From: JAAZFZ01 sp035647435 | Lineage (GTDB): Bacteria > Bacillota > Clostridia > Oscillospirales > Acutalibacteraceae | NCBI GenBank assembly: GCA_035647435.1 | Contig: DASRNM010000025.1 | Span: 1-11,087, forward strand | Direction: 5' to 3' | Length of the DNA stretch: 11,087 bases | Shown: positions 1 through 5,799 of the stretch, one piece after another | How positions within the stretch are numbered: the first letter of the stretch is position 1 | Layout of the letters: each line of letters begins with the position of its first letter | Program-made: the position numbers and the translations under genes | Notes under the pieces: generated by a model | The model's input: the letters and a program-made list of their open reading frames with translations, nothing else | Told to the model about the DNA's origin: nothing | Database searches by the model: none

Positions 1-64
1 ATCAGGAAGGGCTGTTTTTTTGTGGCTTATTTGTTTAAAATTCAATTTAAAGGAATGAAAAGAA

Positions 65-472
65 ATGGAAAAAAACATTAAGAACAAGCGAATTTTAGCT
101 ATTGTTTTAGGTATTATCGTTGTGCTTGTAGCGACACTTGCACTGGTACTAACTCAATGCGGCCCCGAAACTGTCAAGGGCGAAAAACTGATTACAGTCG
201 AGATTGTCATGCTGGAGAATGACTCTAAAACAGTTGAGATTGAAACCGATGAGGAGTATTTGCGAGGTGCTCTTGAACAAGAGAATCTCATAGAGGGAAC
301 CGAATCCGAATACGGCCTTTTCGTCATTGCAGTCGATGGTGTGAGCGCTAACAGTGCAAACGATGAGTGGTGGTGTATAACAAAAGGCGGCGAATCACTC
401 ATGACTGGCGTTGATTCAACACCTATTGCCGACGGAGACAATTTTGAGATAACCCTTACTGTCGGTTATTAA
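65..472 (+). CDS. Membrane-anchored DUF4430-domain protein (135 aa)
   Basis: This is a small extracytoplasmic protein. Residues 1-9 are Lys/Asn rich and residues 10-30 form one hydrophobic segment, giving an uncleaved anchor or signal. Residues from about 60 to 133 resemble DUF4430, the beta-rich domain related to the C-terminal domain of transcobalamin/intrinsic factor. The supporting features are the ending with Trp102-Trp103, the Gly-Val-Asp at 115-117 and the Asp-Gly-Asp at 123-125. Cys32 follows the hydrophobic stretch, but the preceding Leu-Thr-Gln has Gln at -1, so it is not a standard lipobox. The start is supported by AAAGGA at 49-54, ten bases upstream. A terminator follows directly, so this is a last gene or a monocistron. 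DUF4430 proteins are often found with cobalamin or ECF-transport genes, but nothing upstream is visible to test that. The function is unknown. Confidence 0.8.
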   Translation: MEKNIKNKRILAIVLGIIVVLVATLALVLTQCGPETVKGEKLITVEIVMLENDSKTVEIETDEEYLRGALEQENLIEGTESEYGLFVIAVDGVSANSANDEWWCITKGGESLMTGVDSTPIADGDNFEITLTVGY

Positions 473-490
473 AGAATAACAATAAAAACG

Positions 491-532
491 GGGCTAACAC
501 ATAACTCTTAGTTTGTGTTAGCTCTATTTTTT
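491..532 (+). terminator. Intrinsic terminator after the DUF4430 gene
   Basis: An 11-bp stem (491-501 with 514-524, one G-U pair) with a 12-nt loop is followed by a run of six T at 527-532. It lies 19 bases after the DUF4430 stop codon. Confidence 0.88.
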
Positions 533-617
533 ATAGTACAAGGGATTTGACTCAGCACATAAAGAATAAAGTATTAAGCTTTTCGCAAAGAAAGCGTAAC
601 GATAAAGTTTCATAAGT

Positions 618-649
618 AAAAATCCCGTATTCACTTGAATACGGGATTT
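618..649 (-). terminator. Intrinsic terminator of the minus-strand hydrolase operon
   Basis: A perfect 13-bp stem (620-632 with 637-649) has a 4-nt loop. On the minus strand it ends in five T (622-618). It begins 11 bases after the TGA of the alpha/beta-hydrolase gene. The plus-strand side is also T-rich, so it may work in both directions between the convergent DUF4430 and hydrolase genes. The 85 bp between this hairpin and the 491-532 terminator shows no gene or other signal. Confidence 0.88.
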
Positions 650-659
650 ATTGTTGATT

Positions 660-1673
660 TCACCAGTTTGTCATGGTTTTAAAAACTTTCCATGCAGGTT
701 CGGCATAAAATCGGTGACCTTCCTCGCCCCAGACTAGATCGCAATTTGAGGGGACACCGGCTGAAGTATAAATCTTTTTGATGTTTTCGTATGCCTCCTC
801 AACGCCTTTGTAGGGGAATATTCTATCACGTCTGCCAGCGACAACAATTAGCTTTCTCGGTGCAATCAAGGCTGCCAAATCGCTCATGTCAAAGTATTTA
901 GCGGCACTTGGTATAAAATTACACACACAATGATAAATGGTAGCAATTGAGTCTTTATAGGTGCAGATTGAACATGATGGCATTGCAATTTTAATTCTTT
1001 CCTCAAGACAAGCTGCATAAAGGGTTGTTGTTCCGCCACCTGAATTGCCCATGCAAGCAATTTTGTCCATATCTATTTCGCTAAATTGTGATACAACATC
1101 AAGAGCCCTTGAAATGTCCCAAACTCTCTGATTTTGAATTGTTCTGCCCAGTATAAGAGCTGTCATGGTCGTGACATGGCAACGAGGGCCTTCCTTGCTT
1201 TCCCTATCGGTTCTGCGCTCACCCATGCCTCTTTGCTCAATAATGAGTGCAGCATAACCTTCTTTAATTGCTTGAACAGCGAAATCCCTGTCACCACTGT
1301 TGATGCTATCATCGTCTCCTTCGTAAATCGGTCTGCCCATTGAAATGTGCATCCCGCTCGAATGGCCCTGTATGCACACCACTAATGGGTATTTATCCCT
1401 GCCGGTTTTTGGTACCCAAAGGTGACAGACGGCTTTTACAAACTTCTCTGTATCAAAAACAATTCTTCTTTCGGTAAAGGTATCGTATTCTTTTTCAAAC
1501 TCAATTTCTATGTTCAAATCAACCTTTTCGGGCGAATCCCCTAAAAGTTCAATAAGCTTCTCCTTGAGCGCTGTTTTTTGCAATTCAAAATCTTTTTTTT
1601 CATCAAAAGCAAGAATCGGTTTTTCTTCAAAAAGTATATGGTCATGTAGATTGTCGGGTGAGAAACGCTTCAT
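660..1673 (-). CDS. Alpha/beta-hydrolase, acetyl-xylan-esterase/dienelactone-hydrolase-like (337 aa)
   Basis: This is a predicted cytoplasmic serine hydrolase (no signal peptide), probably an esterase acting on an ester or acyl substrate that cannot be named from sequence. The nucleophile elbow Gly-Asn-Ser211-Gly-Gly, Asp283 in the Gly-Arg-Arg-Asp segment and His320 in Glu-Gly-His form a complete triad in the usual order. A likely oxyanion strand, ending Ile-Gln-Gly-His-Ser, lies at 98-105. The roughly 95-residue N-terminal extension before the core and the Glu-Gln-Arg-Gly-Met-Gly-Glu motif (146-152) fit the Abhydrolase_7/AXE1-like group. The start is fixed because an in-frame TAA immediately precedes the ATG. 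GAAAGG lies 11 bases upstream, a little far. It is the last gene of the minus-strand set, 75 bp after the amidohydrolase, and the gap is very AT-rich with no clear terminator. Confidence 0.85.
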   Translation of the reverse strand: MKRFSPDNLHDHILFEEKPILAFDEKKDFELQKTALKEKLIELLGDSPEKVDLNIEIEFEKEYDTFTERRIVFDTEKFVKAVCHLWVPKTGRDKYPLVVCIQGHSSGMHISMGRPIYEGDDDSINSGDRDFAVQAIKEGYAALIIEQRGMGERRTDRESKEGPRCHVTTMTALILGRTIQNQRVWDISRALDVVSQFSEIDMDKIACMGNSGGGTTTLYAACLEERIKIAMPSCSICTYKDSIATIYHCVCNFIPSAAKYFDMSDLAALIAPRKLIVVAGRRDRIFPYKGVEEAYENIKKIYTSAGVPSNCDLVWGEEGHRFYAEPAWKVFKTMTNW

Positions 1674-1748
1674 TTAATCACGAACCTTTCATAAATGAGT
1701 TTTAATTATTCTAAAATTAAAATAATTTATTAATAAATGTGTGTGCTT

Positions 1749-3311
1749 CTATTTTTTCTTTGTTAGCAAAGCTTTTATAATAAGCGGCAATGCCCCCGAA
1801 ATTGGCTTTTCATACTTATTGCCTGCAAAATATATATTTTCTACATTTAGATTTTTCAGTTGATTAACAGGCACTTCAAGCGGATTTTTATCAAGCACAA
1901 CAAAATCTGCTATCATTCCTTCTTTAAGCATGCCTCTTTCTTTCTCGTCAAAAGATGTGTATGCTGCCCAAGATGTGTGCATTCTCAGCGCATCAAGCAC
2001 GCTTATGCTCTCATTTGGGTTAGGGTGGTTACAAGAATAATGAATGCCCTCAATCGGATTTGGAATTGTGCACGGAGAATCTGAACCTGCTGAAACCTTG
2101 ATTCCTTTCTCAATCCAGCTTTTAAGTGGCATAATTGCAGCTGCGCGCTCCTTGCCTAATAGATTGTCAAGATAATCTTGCGGTTCATGCTCCCAATAAA
2201 GAAAAGCAGGTTGCGTGGCAATTAAAACGCCAAGCTGTGCGGCCTTTTCTTGCATTTCTTCACTCATAAGGTTTGCATGAATAATTATATGACGATGGTC
2301 TTTTCTTGGGTAATCTTTGAGTGCTGCCTCATAAGCATTTAAAGCTTGTTCAACCGCAGCGTCGCCAATGCCGTGAATACTGATTTGCAAGCCTGCTCGA
2401 TTTGCTTTTATACAAAACTCGTTGACTTGCTCTTGCGAGTATGTCAAAAACCCTTTGTTGTTCGGGTCGTTATTATAAGGCTCAAGTAGGGCAGCGTCTT
2501 CGGAACCAAAACAACCGTCAAGAGCTAAACGGAAACAACCTCCGATTCGGGGCAACTTTCTTTTGATAACCTTATCAATATCCATTGTCTGAAAGAAAAT
2601 GCGAAATGTTTGTGGCAATGCTTTTGCAGCAAGGATAATTGTATCAACATCTATGTCGTTTTTATAGCCTACACCCTCAACGTTATGTATAAGTGCAATT
2701 CCTTTTTTAGCCATAAAATCCGACGCACTTATAAGCCCTGAGAGAATGCTCAACGGTGACACCTTTTGGGTGATATAGTTTACGCCCAAATAAAATGCGT
2801 TTTGATACATCCAACCTGTGTCCCTATCAAAGCCTTCGTCTTTAATAACCTCTTTAGGTAGTTGATTTAACAGAGCTGTGTTTGCAACGCCAGCATGACC
2901 GTCATATTTTACAATCAAAGTTGGCAGAGAAGTTATTTTGTCCAAATCATCTTTGTTGGGCAGTCTTTTTTCCTCCACTGTATGTGCACAACAGCCAAAG
3001 GCGGGGATAAACTTAACCTTAGGGTTTGCTTTTTCATATTTGCTGTATATTTTTGCCATGTCTTTGAAGTTTTTTGCATCTCTGACATCAATGGTCGCAT
3101 TGAAAAGTGCAAAAGATTCAAAGTGGATATGCGTGTCTGCGAATGCGGGCAAAACACATTTGCCTTTAAGGTCAATGGTAGGGGAGTTTTTAAAAGTGTC
3201 AGGGATTTCGTCTGCGCAGCATATAATTTTGCCCTTATCAACCCCCATAACAGAGAACACTTTATTCTCATCTTCACAAGAAACAAAGGTTGCATTTTTA
3301 AACAGCATCAT
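1749..3311 (-). CDS. YtcJ-like metal-dependent amidohydrolase (Amidohydro_3, 520 aa)
   Basis: This is an amidohydrolase-superfamily enzyme expected to hydrolyse an amide or related C-N bond using bound metal in the cytoplasm; the substrate is unknown. Visible metal-site motifs are His-x-His at 61-63, His313 (Ser-Ile-His-Gly-Ile-Gly-Asp), His345 (Ile-Ile-His-Ala-Asn) and Asp411 (Ala-Gly-Ser-Asp-Ser-Pro). A C-terminal return to the small beta-sandwich occurs at about 458-500. The segment around 261-279, with Leu-Asp-Gly then a conserved-looking Leu-Glu-Pro-Tyr, matches the YtcJ family, but Arg261 occupies the place where a carboxylated Lys is usual. I chose ATG at 3311 because AAGGGAG (3326-3320) is then 8 bases away. 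A TTG at 3314 would add one residue and an ATG at 3308 is also possible. The gene starts 15 bp after the GH92 stop codon, and its ribosome site abuts that stop, suggesting coupling. Confidence 0.87.
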   Translation of the reverse strand: MMLFKNATFVSCEDENKVFSVMGVDKGKIICCADEIPDTFKNSPTIDLKGKCVLPAFADTHIHFESFALFNATIDVRDAKNFKDMAKIYSKYEKANPKVKFIPAFGCCAHTVEEKRLPNKDDLDKITSLPTLIVKYDGHAGVANTALLNQLPKEVIKDEGFDRDTGWMYQNAFYLGVNYITQKVSPLSILSGLISASDFMAKKGIALIHNVEGVGYKNDIDVDTIILAAKALPQTFRIFFQTMDIDKVIKRKLPRIGGCFRLALDGCFGSEDAALLEPYNNDPNNKGFLTYSQEQVNEFCIKANRAGLQISIHGIGDAAVEQALNAYEAALKDYPRKDHRHIIIHANLMSEEMQEKAAQLGVLIATQPAFLYWEHEPQDYLDNLLGKERAAAIMPLKSWIEKGIKVSAGSDSPCTIPNPIEGIHYSCNHPNPNESISVLDALRMHTSWAAYTSFDEKERGMLKEGMIADFVVLDKNPLEVPVNQLKNLNVENIYFAGNKYEKPISGALPLIIKALLTKKK

Positions 3312-3326
3312 CAATAAGACTCCCTT

Positions 3327-5393
3327 TCATATAATTTCACATTTCTGATCAGATACGGTTATATCAAGCCTTCCGCCATTCATCATTTCTCGAGCTCCAA
3401 AAGAAAGCTGGTCGAGAGTTTTGCCGTTGAGCTTTGCACTCTGCACATAAATCCCTTTACCGTGTTTTTTAATTTCTAATTTATTGCCGTTAGCAAGGTG
3501 AATTTTTACTTTTTTAAAACAGGGTAAGCCAATTATCATTAGGTCTTGACCACAAACAGGAAAAATGCCTAGCGTATTCCATATGTAACATGAGGAAAGT
3601 CCGCCCGAATCATTGTTGCCGGGCAATCCACCTCGCCCCTTTGTAAACATATACTTATACATTCCGTCAACAATTTCACTTATTCTGTCATGCCTGCCAA
3701 CATAGTGGTATGCATAGGGTGTTTCCATATCCGTTTCGTTATTAAAACCTTGAAAACGGGCAGTTTTATCATTCGGAGAATCAAAACCAAAAAATCTGTC
3801 AAGTAAATCAATGAAACATAAACTGTTTTTACAAAGCTCAATTCGTTCATTCATGTTGTTCAGGGGACGAAAAGAGTAGCTCCAAAGGTTGCCCTCATAG
3901 TAATCATAACTATCTTTCAATAATCCTGTTTTTTCATCAAATGCTTTTCTCCAATTATCTTTAAATGCATTGAGTTTTTTATACATATCGTTGAATCCTA
4001 ACTCTTCAGCAATAAGGGCTATACTCGCGCAACTTTCTGCCATATCAAGCATTTTTGTTGTTTTTTCAAGGTATCCTGTTTTGAAAAATTCCTCGTACTG
4101 TTCTGAGCTCATGTCTTTGAGAATAACTGAGAGCATTTTTTCAAAGTCAACATTTTTCACCCCTCGTAGGTATGCGTCTGCCATAATATGCTCTGCGAGC
4201 ATGCATGCTTGTATAGCTTCAATGTTGTAGTTATTACTTAAAACAAAAGTGTTCGGTAAAGACCCGAGTGTTTCGCCGAGATTTATATATGTATTGACTA
4301 TCTTTGAAGAAATTTCAGGATATAGTGAAAATATGAGGGGGAGTTGAGTTTTATAAATGTCCCAAAGAGTGCAAAAATCAACCATAAAATCATCGTTGCA
4401 GTCGCTAACAAAGTCTTCCCCTGACCAATCGCAAGGCTTTATAAGACTATGATAAAGGTTTGAATAAAAAACTTCATAATCATCTTCGGTTTCGGGTTCG
4501 ATTTCTATTTTAGAAAGGGCGTTGTTCCAAAGGTCATATGCACTTTTTTTAATTTCTTCAAAGGAGCGTTTTTCTTCCAAGACATCACGTTTAGATTTCT
4601 CAAAACCTTTTGTGCTCACGCCTAATCGAATTTCTGCATCGTTTTCTTTTAAGTCAAAAACACAACCAAATCTATTCTTACTGTTTTTATATTTTGAATG
4701 GGTTTTATCAGTTTGAGAAAAATCCTCCCACAAAAATGTTTCATGAGAGCCTTTACATAAAACATAAAAATATAGCTTTATGCCTTGCATAATTACGCTT
4801 GCCTGTACTTCGTTTTCAGATAAAATTTCAAGCTCAGAAAATTCTGAATACGAGCGCAGTTTCTCGTCATATAAGCCGTCATTAGAAAAATCTATTGAAA
4901 TTCTGCCATTGTTTTTAGGGAAAAGATATCTGTGCACCGCACATTTTTGCGAAACACTTATTTCACATTTGATTTTCTCTGGTTCAATCATAGTGTGATA
5001 ATATCCAGGCACCCCATATTCTTCGGAAATATCTTTAAGATTTTCAGTTTGACTGATATCACCAAAAAAAGGAGTTGTTACGGCATAGTTATAATAAAGC
5101 CCGAGTGCGCCTATTCCGCTGTGGTTGAGGTGCGAAAACCCTTTGATTTTAACAGTTTCACTTAATTTCTTAATGCTTCCACCACAATTCAACTTGTTTT
5201 TACCGTACCCTGAGGAGTATCCGCCACTGTAAGGGCAGCACGAAATTTTACCAAAAGGCAAAACAGCACCGGGGTGTGTGTTGCCACTCAAAGCCTTTAT
5301 AAAATGCCAGGTTTTAGCCACACCTTGAGGTTTCGGCAAATCTATTTCCCCGCACCCTTGAAATGTGTTTACGAATGAGCAAAAGTCTTTCAT
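3327..5393 (-). CDS. Glycoside hydrolase family 92, alpha-mannosidase-like (688 aa)
   Basis: GH92 enzymes are calcium-dependent exo-acting inverting alpha-mannosidases. Family hallmarks are visible in order: Ser-Gly-Asn-Thr-His-Pro-Gly-Ala at 36-43 followed by Pro-Phe-Gly; Gly-Phe-Ser-His at 85-88 and Ser-Gly-Ile-Gly at 92-95; Leu-Trp-Asp at 343-345 ahead of a Leu-Pro-Leu and Tyr-Pro-Glu segment; Glu-Gly-Asn-Leu-Trp-Ser-Tyr at 500-506, which probably holds the catalytic acid Glu500; and Gly-Asn-Asn-Asp at 592-595 followed by Ser-Gly-Gly and a Leu-Gly-Ile-Phe-Pro segment. Many family members have an acidic residue where Asn594 lies. There is no signal peptide, unlike the typical secreted Bacteroides enzymes, so it should act on imported oligosaccharide or glycoside. 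The start is supported by AAAAGGA seven bases upstream. It is the first gene of the minus-strand operon. Confidence 0.9.
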   Translation of the reverse strand: MKDFCSFVNTFQGCGEIDLPKPQGVAKTWHFIKALSGNTHPGAVLPFGKISCCPYSGGYSSGYGKNKLNCGGSIKKLSETVKIKGFSHLNHSGIGALGLYYNYAVTTPFFGDISQTENLKDISEEYGVPGYYHTMIEPEKIKCEISVSQKCAVHRYLFPKNNGRISIDFSNDGLYDEKLRSYSEFSELEILSENEVQASVIMQGIKLYFYVLCKGSHETFLWEDFSQTDKTHSKYKNSKNRFGCVFDLKENDAEIRLGVSTKGFEKSKRDVLEEKRSFEEIKKSAYDLWNNALSKIEIEPETEDDYEVFYSNLYHSLIKPCDWSGEDFVSDCNDDFMVDFCTLWDIYKTQLPLIFSLYPEISSKIVNTYINLGETLGSLPNTFVLSNNYNIEAIQACMLAEHIMADAYLRGVKNVDFEKMLSVILKDMSSEQYEEFFKTGYLEKTTKMLDMAESCASIALIAEELGFNDMYKKLNAFKDNWRKAFDEKTGLLKDSYDYYEGNLWSYSFRPLNNMNERIELCKNSLCFIDLLDRFFGFDSPNDKTARFQGFNNETDMETPYAYHYVGRHDRISEIVDGMYKYMFTKGRGGLPGNNDSGGLSSCYIWNTLGIFPVCGQDLMIIGLPCFKKVKIHLANGNKLEIKKHGKGIYVQSAKLNGKTLDQLSFGAREMMNGGRLDITVSDQKCEII

Positions 5394-5452
5394 TTTTTAT
5401 TCCTTTTCAATGTTTCTAACATATAATGAGTTAAAGCAGTTTATACAAGTTC

Positions 5453-5481
5453 ATTATACATACAGGAGGAAAAATATTCAA
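5453..5481 (-). promoter_or_regulatory. Promoter for the GH92-amidohydrolase-hydrolase operon
   Basis: On the minus strand, TTGAAT (5481-5476), a 17-bp spacer and a perfect TATAAT (5458-5453) form a good sigma-A-type promoter. This predicts a leader of roughly 50 nt before the GH92 ATG. A 7-bp direct repeat TTATACA (5441-5447 and 5454-5460) overlaps the -10 and start region and could be an operator, but this is weak. Confidence 0.65.
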
Positions 5482-5545
5482 CATTTTTTAAAATATGAAA
5501 ACAAAGCCAAAAAAACATAAGCTCAATATATTTCAAAACAACCCT

Positions 5546-5557
5546 TTCTTGCAAGAA
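5546..5557. other. Perfect 12-bp palindrome between the divergent operons
   Basis: TTCTTGCAAGAA reads the same on both strands. It sits 16 bp upstream of the aro promoter -35 box and about 65 bp upstream of the minus-strand promoter. The placement would suit a dimeric regulator, but no family is implied and no second copy was seen nearby. Confidence 0.35.
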
Positions 5558-5573
5558 GCGAAATTGAAAGGTG

Positions 5574-5602
5574 TTGACATCGGTTAACTAATGTGCAATA
5601 AT
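5574..5602 (+). promoter_or_regulatory. Promoter of the aro/phe operon
   Basis: A perfect -35 TTGACA (5574-5579), a 17-bp spacer and -10 AATAAT (5597-5602) predict transcription starting near 5609, about 20 nt before the leader-peptide ATG. The inverted repeat 5583-5606 covers the spacer and -10 box. Confidence 0.78.
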
Positions 5603-5606
5603 TAAC
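5583..5606. promoter_or_regulatory. Inverted repeat overlapping the aro promoter (possible operator)
   Basis: GTTAACTA (5583-5590) and TAATTAAC (5599-5606) are inverted 8-bp arms with one mismatch and an 8-bp spacer. They cover the -10 box and the downstream half of the spacer. A repressor bound here would block RNA polymerase. The right half of GTTAACTA recalls the core of TrpR operators, but the left flank does not match, and AT-rich DNA gives such repeats easily. Confidence 0.35.
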
Positions 5607-5629
5607 AAAAGTAATTTTTGGAGATCATC

Positions 5630-5716
5630 ATGAATTCTTGTCTTTATACAGCAGAATATTTTTTTATCAGCCTTGTAAAGTTTAACTTTAGCAGGGCTAT
5701 AAATGTTTCGCTGTAA
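5630..5716 (+). CDS. Putative Phe/Tyr leader peptide of the aro operon (28 aa)
   Basis: This short ORF has an ATG start and a TAA stop. GGAG (5620-5623) lies six bases before the ATG, as strong a site as those of the structural genes. The peptide contains Tyr6, Tyr10-Phe11-Phe12, Phe18 and Phe20, and no Trp. It lies on the predicted operon transcript, upstream of a terminator that precedes the first pathway enzyme. The proposed role is cis-regulatory: slow decoding of Phe/Tyr codons when charged tRNA is scarce would change folding of the downstream RNA. Codons 14-23 overlap the hairpin 5669-5698, and the stop codon is six bases before the proposed antiterminator segment. Phe codons are all TTT and the region is AT-rich, so the aromatic content alone is only moderate evidence. 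The context makes the case. Confidence 0.65.
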   Translation: MNSCLYTAEYFFISLVKFNFSRAINVSL

Positions 5717-5750
5717 TATAAGGGCTTAGGGATATTTGAATTTTAAGCTC
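5669..5750 (+). promoter_or_regulatory. Alternative RNA folds of the aro attenuator (pause hairpin and antiterminator)
   Basis: Segment 1 (5669-5680) pairs with 5686-5698 in a 12-bp hairpin with one G-U pair, one bulged G and a 5-nt loop. AGGGCT occurs in this right arm (5693-5698) and again at 5721-5726. The second copy, as GGGCTTA (5722-5728), can pair with TAAGCTC (5744-5750). That pairing removes six bases of the left arm of the terminator. A ribosome stalled at the Tyr-Phe-Phe codons (5657-5665) would open hairpin 1 and leave 5722-5728 free to block termination. A ribosome reaching the stop (5714-5716) would cover about to 5728 and favour termination. The segments are seen in the sequence; the mechanism is inferred. 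Confidence 0.6.
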
Positions 5751-5776
5751 CGCAGTGAAACACTGCGGGGCTTTTT
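5745..5776 (+). terminator. Intrinsic terminator in the aroF leader (attenuator)
   Basis: A 13-bp stem (5745-5757 with 5761-5773, one G-U) with an AAA loop ends in five T (5772-5776). It lies 10 bases before the aroF Shine-Dalgarno and downstream of the operon promoter, so it would stop most transcripts unless prevented. No gene other than the 28-codon leader ORF precedes it on this strand, so it is not simply the end of an upstream gene. The rest of the 5394-5744 stretch holds the two divergent promoters and the repeats listed separately. Confidence 0.9.
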
Positions 5777-5799
5777 GTTATATTTTAAGGGGGATCATT

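Noticed and set aside
1..20. GGGCTG followed by seven T at the left edge, possibly the end of an upstream terminator
   Set aside because: The left arm of any stem is outside the window, so it cannot be supported.
1674..1748. AT-only inverted repeats (such as AATTATT with AATAATT) between amidohydrolase and esterase genes
   Set aside because: The stem would be weak, with no GC pairs and no clear T-tract in the minus direction. It is typical of AT-rich spacer.
2933..3348. Overlapping 120-140 codon frames on both strands opposite or within the amidohydrolase N-terminus
   Set aside because: The amidohydrolase frame carries the His-x-His motif and family features. The others have none and lack proper ribosome sites.
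5755..5799. Longer aroF reading frame starting at GTG 5755 (15 extra residues)
   Set aside because: The GTG lies in the terminator stem with no ribosome site, and the extra residues are absent from the type I-beta DAHP synthase N-terminus. ATG 5800 has a strong SD at six bases.
5609..5799. T-box, TRAP or other known riboswitch in the aro leader
   Set aside because: No AGGGTGG-type T-box sequence, no GAG/TAG repeat series for TRAP and no recognised aptamer core were seen. The leader ORF explains the layout better.
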